From: CAYYMH01 sp964472785
GTDB lineage: Bacteria > Zhuqueibacterota > Zhuqueibacteria > Thermofontimicrobiales > Thermofontimicrobiaceae
NCBI GenBank assembly: GCA_964472785.1
Contig: CAYYMH010000033.1
Span: forward strand, 1-44,151
Direction: 5' to 3'
Length of the DNA: 44,151 nt
Within the stretch, counting starts at the first letter, position 1, and each line of letters starts with the position of its first letter. Under the pieces are notes generated by a model. It was not told where the DNA came from, searched no databases, and saw only the letters and a program-made list of their open reading frames with translations. The position numbers were made by a program, and so were the translations under genes. Positions 18,237 to 25,900 of the stretch are shown in pieces.

Positions 18237-19052
18237 ATGGGAGAAATCATTTCAGTCGTCAGCCAAAAAGGCGGGGTAGGAAAAACAACAACGGCCGTTA
18301 ACCTGGGCGCGAGCCTGGCTTCGCTCGGTTACCGAACGTTGCTGATAGATTTGGATCCGCAGGGACATGTAGCAGCGAGTTTCAAATATGAAAAATATGA
18401 TATTAAGTCAGGCATTTATGAGCTCATTGAAAATTCAGCCGAGGACGCTGCTGTTATTTATCCGACTCCGACAAAGGATTTCGATTTTATTCCTTCAAAT
18501 ATCTTTGCGGAGGATGAGGAACGGTTAAGTAAAATTAATGCTAAAAAACGACTTTTTCTGAGAGAACCATTAAAAAGGCTTATGAAAAAGTATGATTATA
18601 TTTTCATTGATTGTCCGCCATCATTGGGAAAGCTGACATTCAATGCGTTGGTTTCAGCACATTCACTTATCATACCGATTCAATGTGAGTTCTATGCGCT
18701 GAAATCATTAACTCGATTGTTTAGTATGGTACGAAAGGTAAAACGCAATTACAATTCCAATTTATCTTATCGCGGATTTTTACTGACGATGGTAGATTTG
18801 CGCAGTAATTTATCCAGACTTGTTTTGGAACGGTTACGCTATCGGCTGAACGGATTAATCTTTAATACGATGATTCCGAGAAATATCCGTCTGGCAGAGG
18901 TGCCATATTATGGGAAACCGGTGAATCTCATCGACAAAACCTGTAAAGGCGCAGACAGTTATTTGAAGCTGGCGCAGGAACTACTGAATCAGGACGGAAC
19001 AATTGAATCAACGTTTACCAAAATGTCATATAAAAAGGCAGAAAATTATTAA
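18237..19052 (+). CDS. ParA/MinD-superfamily ATPase
   Basis: This 271-residue protein starts at ATG 18237 with AAAGGTGA upstream. The deviant Walker A motif is KGGVGKTTT (11-19). Switch I/A' is LIDLDPQGH, and Walker B is YIFIDCPPSLG. The rest matches Soj/ParA-type ATPases (NALVSAHSLIIPIQCEFYALKSL; RNIRLAEVPYYGKP). Such ATPases cycle on nucleoid DNA or membrane to position cargo: chromosomes, plasmids, chemoreceptor arrays or filaments. There is no ParB gene or parS-like palindrome beside it, which argues against a chromosome partition locus. Its place between a receiver-PATAN protein and an FtsZ-like gene suggests cargo positioning. There is no MinD-type C-terminal amphipathic helix; the tail is polar (SYKKAENY). 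Confidence 0.9.
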   Translation: MGEIISVVSQKGGVGKTTTAVNLGASLASLGYRTLLIDLDPQGHVAASFKYEKYDIKSGIYELIENSAEDAAVIYPTPTKDFDFIPSNIFAEDEERLSKINAKKRLFLREPLKRLMKKYDYIFIDCPPSLGKLTFNALVSAHSLIIPIQCEFYALKSLTRLFSMVRKVKRNYNSNLSYRGFLLTMVDLRSNLSRLVLERLRYRLNGLIFNTMIPRNIRLAEVPYYGKPVNLIDKTCKGADSYLKLAQELLNQDGTIESTFTKMSYKKAENY

Positions 19053-19258
19053 CCATAAATATAATAAAAACAAATATAAATAGAATACTGTTTTCTATTT
19101 GGAATAAACTTAACAGGTTGGAATGCAATAATCAAATGAGGGGATATAATTTGAAGTGAAGTGAATTTTAAAAATATTTTAACAAATATTTGAGCACATC
19201 ATAAGATTATTATTCTATTATACTTATAATGAATGAAATTATTTCAAAAAATGCTCAC

Positions 19259-19290
19259 AAAAAAAATAGCCAAAAATTTAATTTTTGGCT
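19259..19290 (-). terminator. Intrinsic terminator-like hairpin, minus-strand orientation
   Basis: Perfect 10-bp arms AGCCAAAAAT (19268-19277) and ATTTTTGGCT (19281-19290) with a 3-nt loop. On the minus strand the stem is followed by TATTTTTTTT; on the plus strand only by a weak TTAAATTTG run. No minus-strand gene lies to its right, so it would stop an unknown antisense transcript or serve weakly on the plus strand after parA. The remaining 389-bp gap 19053-19441 holds nothing else recognisable. Confidence 0.45.
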
Positions 19291-19441
19291 TTAAATTTGT
19301 TACAATATAGATTTAGAGCTTGTTGGTGATAATATAATATATTGAAAATAATAAGCTTAATTGAAATGGAAAAAATGACCAGATTGCATTTAGTTACGAT
19401 AACGTTGATAATTTGGTTTAGATTTTGAGGAGGTCCTGGTG

Positions 19442-20158
19442 ATGAGGTATTTAAGCAACAGAGATAAGGTGCTCAAATCAACATTTATTTTATTTCTCTT
19501 TTTAATATTGTTTATTTCAACAGTCAGTTTTTCAGACAGAGACAATCTCACTGATGAAAAGATGCTAAAATTAAGGGAAATTGAACTGAGCGTGCAAAAT
19601 ATGCGCGGTGTTGTTGATTTGGTGAGCATGCGTCAGCATAATGTTCAGAAAGTCATCAAAATTATTAACAGGTATAATAATGATATGTCTGAATCACAAA
19701 AATATGCAATTGCAAATGAAATTCATGAAATGTGCATGAAATATACAAATTTGAATGTGGATCTGATTTGTGCAACCATCACCCATGAAAGCGCTTTAAC
19801 CTGGAGAAAAGATATTGTTTCCCCTGTCGGCGCCTTAGGCTTGATGCAAATTATGCCGAAAACCGGCGAAACGTTGGCTGCAGAGGAAGGGATACCCTGG
19901 ACAAAGCCAGAAGATGTTCTATTTGACCCGATCAAAAATATTCGTCTGGGATGTCGGTATTTATCCGCGTTGATTCAGCTTTACGAAATTGATGGTGGAT
20001 TAGCTGCCTACAATGGCGGGGAACATCGCGCCAAGCTTTGGCTGCTGCGAAGAAATCACAAATCCGATCTGTCATTGTTGTGGGAAGAAACAAGAACTTA
20101 TGTGCCAACCATACTGAATTTATACGCACAGTTCCAAACGCAAACAGGTATTTTTTAG
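19442..20158 (+). CDS. Lytic transglycosylase (SLT/goose-lysozyme fold)
   Basis: GAGGAGG at 19427-19433 sets ATG 19442 as the start (an in-frame GTG sits just before). The 238-residue protein has a basic N-terminus and one hydrophobic segment (~15-31), either a signal peptide or an inner-membrane anchor. A helical stretch (~35-98) precedes the SLT domain (~103-230): catalytic Glu116 in ATITHESALTW, GALGLMQIMPKTGETLA, NIRLGCRYLSALI and AAYNGGEHRAKLW. These enzymes cleave the MurNAc-GlcNAc bond to form anhydromuropeptides. Its position between parA and the HPt/FtsZ genes suggests localised wall opening or remodelling by the cluster, but that is inference. Confidence 0.9.
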   Translation: MRYLSNRDKVLKSTFILFLFLILFISTVSFSDRDNLTDEKMLKLREIELSVQNMRGVVDLVSMRQHNVQKVIKIINRYNNDMSESQKYAIANEIHEMCMKYTNLNVDLICATITHESALTWRKDIVSPVGALGLMQIMPKTGETLAAEEGIPWTKPEDVLFDPIKNIRLGCRYLSALIQLYEIDGGLAAYNGGEHRAKLWLLRRNHKSDLSLLWEETRTYVPTILNLYAQFQTQTGIF

Positions 20159-20194
20159 CTCCTAAATAGTGATAAAAATATTCGTTACTGTTCA

Positions 20195-20300
20195 GCCATG
20201 AAGTCTCGGACACACAAAGAAAAGCAGAGAAGAGGGTTAGAATATTTTTAGAGATGTATTTCTTTGTGTAACTTTGAGTCTTGGTGTTTTTGTGGCAAAG
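20195..20300. repeat. Dispersed intergenic repeat, ctttgtg...ttttgtggcaaag type
   Basis: The left end (gccatgaagtctcggacac, then acaaagaaaagc) and the right end (ctttgtgtaactttgagtc, then ttggtgtttttgtggcaaag) are degenerate inverted copies ~60 nt apart. It belongs to the same family as 4854-4934 and fills most of the 264-bp gap before the HPt-like gene. Confidence 0.5.
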
Positions 20301-20422
20301 AAAATGCTCTGAATAGTAACAAATATTCTTTCGTAATTTTATAAAAAACAAATAATTTCTCATGCTAATTTATCAATCAAAAACACTGTGAAGCGATTGC
20401 ATCAACTTTTATCGAGGATTTC

Positions 20423-22120
20423 ATGAACGCTCAAAATACATCTTTGAACAACATCCATTTTCGAGAAGAATTGATAAATAGATTTTTTAATTCCAAGAGC
20501 TATTTTTACCATTGTTTAAAAACGGAGTTGCTGAATAAAGAGAGTAGCCAAAAGCATTTCGATCCGTTCGCTTTGGAAACTGTGAACCGACTCATCGACT
20601 GGTTGCTTAATTCGAAGAGTCTGCTTCAGGATCTCCGCGAAATTAGTCAAATTAAAGGTTTTAGAGATTTTTATTATACATTTGAAACCAAAATTTCGGA
20701 TTACAATTTTAAAGATATGTCGAGAGAATATGTTAAAGATTCGATTAAAAATATTGCCCTTTATTCATTACAGAAGTGGATTGATGTTTGTTCAGATGAA
20801 GATAACCGAAATCGTTTATTATCATATCTTGATTTAAAACAGAGATTAAGATCGTTGTTGATGAATTATAATGGTTCTGATAAATTCATTGATAAAAAAT
20901 TAATTCCGCAAATCGAACACAAAACACATATTGATCGTTCTGATACTGCACAAAAGGACGAATTACCGGAAGAAATCTTGTCAACACAAAGTGATGAGAA
21001 TTTAGCCTATCAGAAATTCTTCATCGATGAAATCAACAAAATGTTTGCTCAACTAACAGATAAAATGGGTGACGTATTCGAAAATCCGGATAATTTTAAT
21101 AAAATTAAAGACGCGTTCTACAAGGTCAATGAACTTGCAAAATTTCATGAATATACTGAGGTTGAACAGCTTAGCGATTCGGTTTTGGGATTGCTGACAC
21201 AGATTGAGCGCAACAATACGGTTTTGACTGCAAATGATTTTGATTTGATTGTCGCTGTAAAAAATGGGATTCTGCATTATATAACACATCAGGATAATTT
21301 GGCTGATTTGAATCTTGTCAAAAAGAAAATCGAGAAACGCGTTTATAATATAAGCGATCAGCATTCCGCTGACACTGCTTTTGAAAGCAGGGGGACGGAG
21401 CAGGAAGCAGATGACGACGATAATCAACAGACTGAATATAACACCTATGATAAAGACAAAAAGCTGAAAAAGAGTCTGGAAAACGAAAAACCTTACTCAA
21501 AAAAAGTGGGTGAAATAGAGGCTCATGAAATATTGAAAAATGATATGCTGCAATTCACATTACCGGGGGAAGACGATGAAGATTTAATGCAATTGATTCA
21601 AGAGATTAGCAAATCAATGTCCGTCCCGACTGACAAAAAGGGGGATGCGAAAAAATCGGTTGCTACGGTTTCCCCAAAAAACATGGGCCAGGATGAAGTT
21701 AAATTTAAAAAAGCTGAAAGTCAACTTTTAAAACAGAGGTTTAATCAGGAAGGAAAAATTTATATCCAGCTAATTTTAGAAGCAGTAAAATCTTTGGAAG
21801 AAAACGGGGATGAAGTGCCGGCAATTGAAGAAATTGAAACAGCAGCTTTTTCGCTTAAAAATCTGGCGAAAAAATGTGATTTGGAGGAGATTTCGTTCTT
21901 TCCTGAGTTAGTTGAGTCAATTTGCATCAATTCTTTTGCAGCTAAACTCAGTTTTCCTCGACCGCTGTTGAAAAAGATTAAACAGGGCGCGTTGTTGATG
22001 AACAAATTTGATCCTGAAAACGAAGAACATGAATCTGAATTGATCGCGATTTTATCATCGCTAAAAGAATATTATACCTATACTTTAAAATCGATTGAAA
22101 AAATGCCAATTTCACAATAA
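20423..22120 (+). CDS. Cytosolic protein with two degenerate (His-less) HPt-like domains
   Basis: This 565-residue, soluble, helical and charged protein matches no family I can name as a whole. Residues 1-160 are an unknown helical region. Residues ~198-298 resemble a CheA/HPt four-helix domain (FNKIKDAFYKVNELAKF then YTEVEQLSDSVLGLL); a gapless alignment to the CheA P1 helix puts Tyr233 at the phospho-His position. Residues ~302-435 are an acidic low-complexity linker. Residues ~436-560 are a second such domain (EIETAAFSLKNLAKKC then LEEISFFPELVES), with Phe476 at the His position and FSLKNLA against the usual HSIKGGA. GAGGA precedes ATG 20423. The stop lies 12 bp before the FtsZ start, so the two are co-translated. 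It is probably a scaffold or receiver-binding partner of the FtsZ-like protein. Confidence 0.75.
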   Translation: MNAQNTSLNNIHFREELINRFFNSKSYFYHCLKTELLNKESSQKHFDPFALETVNRLIDWLLNSKSLLQDLREISQIKGFRDFYYTFETKISDYNFKDMSREYVKDSIKNIALYSLQKWIDVCSDEDNRNRLLSYLDLKQRLRSLLMNYNGSDKFIDKKLIPQIEHKTHIDRSDTAQKDELPEEILSTQSDENLAYQKFFIDEINKMFAQLTDKMGDVFENPDNFNKIKDAFYKVNELAKFHEYTEVEQLSDSVLGLLTQIERNNTVLTANDFDLIVAVKNGILHYITHQDNLADLNLVKKKIEKRVYNISDQHSADTAFESRGTEQEADDDDNQQTEYNTYDKDKKLKKSLENEKPYSKKVGEIEAHEILKNDMLQFTLPGEDDEDLMQLIQEISKSMSVPTDKKGDAKKSVATVSPKNMGQDEVKFKKAESQLLKQRFNQEGKIYIQLILEAVKSLEENGDEVPAIEEIETAAFSLKNLAKKCDLEEISFFPELVESICINSFAAKLSFPRPLLKKIKQGALLMNKFDPENEEHESELIAILSSLKEYYTYTLKSIEKMPISQ

Positions 22121-22132
22121 AGGGATATGTAC

Positions 22133-23800
22133 ATGACGCAGCAAAAAAACGACATCAAAAAAGAAAAAATACAAGTCAATGACCAGGAACTTGAAGAACT
22201 ACTTAAATTACATAAAACTGTTATCAAAGTCATCGGTGCTGGTGGTGCCGGAAATAACACAATCACCCGGTTGGTTGAAGTGGGGGTTCAGGAAATTGAG
22301 ACGATAGCAATTAACACTGATGCGCAGGACCTGCTCTATGCCCGCTCTGACAACAAATTAATTATTGGCAAGAATATTACAAAAGGTCTCGGTGCTGGCA
22401 GTGATCCGGAAATTGGGGAGCAATCCGCAAAAGAAAATACCGAAGAAATAAAAGCCTTTATCGAAGGCGCAGATATGGTGTTTGTAACCTGCGGGCTGGG
22501 AGGCGGCACAGGCACCGGATCGGCGCCGGTAATTGCAGAAATCGCAAAGGAAATGGGAGCATTGACGATTTCAGTTGTCACAACGCCATTTTCTGATGAA
22601 GGCGTCACGAGAAAGAAAAACGCTGAATCGGGTTTGGAAAAATTAAGAAAAAATTCGGATACAGTTATCGTGATCGAAAATGATCGTTTGATCGAGATGG
22701 TGCCTGATTTGCCGATCAATGCAGCATTTAAAATTGCTGATGAAATCTTGGTCAATGCGGTGAAAGGTATTACAGAATTGGTCACCAAAAAAGGTCTGGT
22801 GAATCTAGATTTTGCTGATGTACGAACCATTATGAAGGGTGGCGGCACGGCAATGATTGGTATCGGTGAAGGAGAAACTGATGGAAAAGTCATGACTGCT
22901 GTTGAAAAAGCAGTGAACAATCCATTGTTAAGTGTTGATATTGCCGGTGCGAAAAACGCCCTGATCAACATCGAAGGTGATGAAAACATGTCCATCAGTG
23001 AAGCCCGAAACATAATGGTTGCTGTAGCAAGGCAATTGGATTCAAACGCAAAAATCATTTGGGGTGCAAATGTAAGACAGGATATGGAAGGAAAGGTTAA
23101 AATATTAATCATTGCCACCGGATTGAACCTGCGGAATCGGTTCTCTGAACGGTTAACAGTTCGTGATAAACTCAACAATGGAATCAAGAAAGGAAAAGAT
23201 TCAAATTCGTTCTTTGATTTGAAGGAAGCTCGCAGAATAGTGGATAAAAATGGTCAAAAAAAAGGCGCTGATGAGACACCAGATGAAGAAGCCCCAAAAA
23301 ACGTTTTCACCGAAATATTTGAAGATGAAATAAAAGCCGATCTGAATATGCTCAAACAATCGATCAAATTGATGAACGAAAATGAAGAAGAGGATAAGAT
23401 ATTCAGAAATTTAAAAAACGCATGTATCGGTATACATAAAACATCTCAGCTGTATTCCAACAAACCTTTGGAAGAACTTTCCCTGTTTGTTGGTGAGTTG
23501 GCTGAAGAACTGTTAACCAAAAAAATTAATTATACACCCAATTTTAAGCGCATACTGAATAAGCTGCCTCAAATTATTGACGGGATACTTGCTGGCTACA
23601 GCATTGCGGTAGATGATGCTTATCAATTAATCGAAGAGTTGAGTCTATTAATCGATCAGAGAGAAAATAAACCAAAACCGAAAAATCAGAATAATAATCA
23701 ATCAAAAAAAAATGATTCCGAAGAATCAGATTTTATTGACGACGAATTAAAACTTGAGAAAAGTGATTTACAGGATAAATTGAAAATGGAATTAAATTAA
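22133..23800 (+). CDS. Archaeal-type FtsZ GTPase with C-terminal HPt-like domain
   Basis: AAAGGG at 22119-22124 favours ATG 22133 (555 aa) over ATG 22127, which is only two bases away from it. The GTPase/tubulin core spans ~28-335: GAGGAGNNT (35-43), signature GGGTGTG (123-129) and catalytic T7 loop NLDFAD (224-229), so both GTP binding and hydrolysis look intact. Diagnostic segments are archaeal-like: TCGLGGGTGTGSAP rather than bacterial TAGMGGGTGTGAAP, PDLPINAAFKIADE, and IIWGA rather than IIFGA. After a linker, residues ~391-510 resemble an HPt domain, with His435 (IGIHKTSQLY then LEELSLFVGELAEELL) at the phospho-acceptor position. The tail is Asn/Lys-rich and lacks the bacterial FtsA/ZipA-binding peptide. 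It is not in a dcw cluster, so it is likely a second, specialised FtsZ. Confidence 0.88.
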   Translation: MTQQKNDIKKEKIQVNDQELEELLKLHKTVIKVIGAGGAGNNTITRLVEVGVQEIETIAINTDAQDLLYARSDNKLIIGKNITKGLGAGSDPEIGEQSAKENTEEIKAFIEGADMVFVTCGLGGGTGTGSAPVIAEIAKEMGALTISVVTTPFSDEGVTRKKNAESGLEKLRKNSDTVIVIENDRLIEMVPDLPINAAFKIADEILVNAVKGITELVTKKGLVNLDFADVRTIMKGGGTAMIGIGEGETDGKVMTAVEKAVNNPLLSVDIAGAKNALINIEGDENMSISEARNIMVAVARQLDSNAKIIWGANVRQDMEGKVKILIIATGLNLRNRFSERLTVRDKLNNGIKKGKDSNSFFDLKEARRIVDKNGQKKGADETPDEEAPKNVFTEIFEDEIKADLNMLKQSIKLMNENEEEDKIFRNLKNACIGIHKTSQLYSNKPLEELSLFVGELAEELLTKKINYTPNFKRILNKLPQIIDGILAGYSIAVDDAYQLIEELSLLIDQRENKPKPKNQNNNQSKKNDSEESDFIDDELKLEKSDLQDKLKMELN

Positions 23801-23820
23801 TAAGCTGGTCAAGAAACAAA

Positions 23821-23862
23821 AAAATGGATTGTCCTGAATATGAGGTTCAATCCATTTTTTTT
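23821..23862 (+). terminator. Intrinsic terminator after the FtsZ-like gene
   Basis: Perfect 11-bp stem AAAATGGATTG (23821-23831) with CAATCCATTTT (23848-23858), a 16-nt loop, and a T tract to 23862. It lies 20 bp after the stop codon and closes the ParA-FtsZ cluster. Confidence 0.85.
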
Positions 23863-24030
23863 GCTTTAGATTAAAAAAAAGTTTAAAGTTATGGTATGAT
23901 TTCTAAATTATGTAGTTCGTCTGTAATTTTGACGTATGCTATCATTGACCTTTTAAAAGTGATTTTATTATAGAAATCAAATTTTTCCAACTATCCTGAT
24001 GATTTAGTGGGAATTCGATTTGTATAGCGT

Positions 24031-24474
24031 TTAGTTCCAGACATCATCTTCTTCATCAATATCTAAATCGTCATCTTCTTCCCACTCATCTTCATCCTCA
24101 TCCTCATCTTCTTCATTCTCTTCTTGCCAATCGTCCGGAATCCAATCCAGGTCTTCTTCCCATTCCTCATCGTTCCATTCTTCTTCACTCCAGTCTTCAT
24201 CATCTAACCAGTCATCTTCATTCCAATTTTCCTCATCATCCTGGCAGGAAATTCGTTTATCATCCATTTGTTGACCGGAATTTAATAATTCGTAATTCGG
24301 GGAATGCATTTCCTTTTCTTTACTGAGCTTTAATAACGTAAAATTTAATAGCTGCTGACGCAACAAGAGTAATGAAAAAACTTTGAAGTAATGCGAATGA
24401 AACGGTTGACTTTTTTTGGTCTCACCCAACCTGTTATGAAAAGTTGAGGCATTATATTTCTTCATTTCCCTCAT
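24031..24474 (-). CDS. Small protein with an acidic tail carrying regularly spaced tryptophans
   Basis: AAGAGG lies a few bases before ATG 24474 (147 aa); a GTG two codons upstream overlaps that site. The N-terminal half is basic and Leu-rich (KVFSLLLLRQQLLNFTLLKL) without a clear signal peptide. The last ~70 residues are almost only Asp, Glu and Trp, with Trp every 5-6 residues (NWNEDDWLDDEDWSEEEW and on) and a pure acidic run DEDEDEDEWEEDDD. Not recognised as any family. The periodic Trp in an acidic background could form a binding surface for a basic protein or nucleic-acid-binding domain. It converges with the FtsZ-like gene. The low-complexity tail could also be a repeat expansion, so I hold the function open. 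Confidence 0.5.
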   Translation of the reverse strand: MREMKKYNASTFHNRLGETKKSQPFHSHYFKVFSLLLLRQQLLNFTLLKLSKEKEMHSPNYELLNSGQQMDDKRISCQDDEENWNEDDWLDDEDWSEEEWNDEEWEEDLDWIPDDWQEENEEDEDEDEDEWEEDDDLDIDEEDDVWN

Positions 24475-24631
24475 GTACACCTCTTGAATTTAAAGATACT
24501 TAATTTACTATTAGCGCGGGAATTTATATAATAAAATTTAAAAAATCAAGTACATTCTTAATATAAATGAGAAAAATTTTCAATCGCGCGATATCTAATC
24601 GGATGCAAATAGAGATTCTTAAAATGAACTG

Positions 24632-25897
24632 TTAAATGATCATGGATTCGTCTAAAAGTTCAGTAATATGTTTAACAACGAACGCGTTTTTATTTTGTTC
24701 CGCGCCGTATGAAAGCTGAACCAGGCAACCCGGACAGGAAGAAAGCAGGATAGAGGCTTCGGTTTTTTTAACATTTTCCATTTTCCGCTTCAATATTTTC
24801 ATTGAAATATCATAATGCGCGATGTTGTAAGTTCCGGCACCTCCGCAGCACCAATCTGCTTCCGGCAGTTCTCCAAATGAGACACCGTCAATGCGATTTA
24901 TCAGTGATCTGGGTTCTTGTCGGATTTTCAGATAATGGCTCAAATGACACGGATCGTGATAAGTGACACATTGTTCATACGGGATTTTAAAATCTGTTTT
25001 AAGTTCGAATCTTGTTAAAAAGGAATTGATGTCCATGATTTTTTTGTTCAGAACAGTTGCGCGTTCTTGCCAGTCTTCCTCATCCTTGAGCAGAAGCGGA
25101 TAGTCGTTTAGGAATGAAGAGCAACTACCACAATCGGATAAGAAAATGTCACAGCCGGATTGCTCGAAGATTTCGATGTTTTTTTTAGCGACAGTTTTTG
25201 CTGCCTCCAGATCCCCGTACCCCGCAGCCGGTAGCCCACAACAAACATTGTCTAATATTTCAACCGAATAAGCGTTTTTTGTCAACACGTTGAGGGTTGC
25301 CTCTCCGACGTTTGGAAAAGCAAAGTTAATACCACACCCTACAAAGTAACCGACTTTTGGTTGCTGACCGCTACCTGCAAAATGACGCTCAGTTACTTTT
25401 TCTCTGAAAAATTTTGCAGGCATATTTTTGACCAGTCCTTCCATGTTGGCGAGGTCTTTTCCAATCCAGCCAAAGACACGCAATGCCTGGGCCAACCCGG
25501 AAAGTCCGCTCCGTTTGCCAAACACGGCTAATTTCATCAGCCGGGCAAATTGATCAGGATTGGGAAGCAACTGATTAAATACATATTTTTGTAACAGTGG
25601 CTGGTGATGTCTTTTTATATATTCCGCCCGGGCGCTCATCATAATCTGCTGCGTTTTCACTGATGGTGCACAATTTTCCGTGCATGCCCCGCACAGCAAG
25701 CATTCGAAAATGGGGTGCTTCAAACTTTTCGTTAATTCTGTCTCTCCATCGTGGATGATTTTTGCCAATAAATTCCGACCACGTGCAACTGCATTCTCTA
25801 ATCCGCTGACCGCGTAAGTCGGACAATTCTGCTGGCAATATCCACAGCGAATACAATTTAATGACTCTTCGTATGCTTCATTGAAATTTCTATACAC
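24632..25897 (-). CDS. glcF: Glycolate oxidase iron-sulfur subunit
   Basis: This 421-residue protein starts with GTG 25897, preceded by GGAGG ten bases upstream and separated by 3 bp from the glcE stop. Two 4Fe-4S motifs lie near the N-terminus: CIRCGYCQQNC with C25 (Cys15/18/21/25) and CLLCGACTENC (Cys66/69/72/76). Two CCG domains follow: FVGCGINF...DNVCCGLPAAGYGD and TYHDPCHLSH...ADWCCGGAGTYN. This is the GlcF/LutA-type layout. It accepts electrons from the flavin subunits GlcD/GlcE and passes them to the quinone pool during oxidation of glycolate or a related 2-hydroxy acid. The order glcD-glcE-glcF on one transcript supports the assignment; lactate oxidation is the main alternative. Confidence 0.88.
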   Translation of the reverse strand: MYRNFNEAYEESLNCIRCGYCQQNCPTYAVSGLENAVARGRNLLAKIIHDGETELTKSLKHPIFECLLCGACTENCAPSVKTQQIMMSARAEYIKRHHQPLLQKYVFNQLLPNPDQFARLMKLAVFGKRSGLSGLAQALRVFGWIGKDLANMEGLVKNMPAKFFREKVTERHFAGSGQQPKVGYFVGCGINFAFPNVGEATLNVLTKNAYSVEILDNVCCGLPAAGYGDLEAAKTVAKKNIEIFEQSGCDIFLSDCGSCSSFLNDYPLLLKDEEDWQERATVLNKKIMDINSFLTRFELKTDFKIPYEQCVTYHDPCHLSHYLKIRQEPRSLINRIDGVSFGELPEADWCCGGAGTYNIAHYDISMKILKRKMENVKKTEASILLSSCPGCLVQLSYGAEQNKNAFVVKHITELLDESMII

Positions 25898-25900
25898 AGT

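Noticed and set aside
18237..19052. Chromosome partition locus (parABS)
   Set aside because: No parB gene and no parS-like 16-bp palindrome is visible near the ParA gene.
20292..20308. A third sigma-54-like match (GTGGC ... TGCT) before the HPt-like gene
   Set aside because: The spacing is right, but it lies in the conserved end of a dispersed repeat (ttttgtggcaaag), which explains the GG element, and the -12 box is poor.
22336..23187. A 283-codon open frame on the minus strand inside the FtsZ-like gene
   Set aside because: It mirrors the codon pattern of the well-supported plus-strand gene, its translation is low-complexity Ser/Ile/Pro-rich, and it has no ribosome site.
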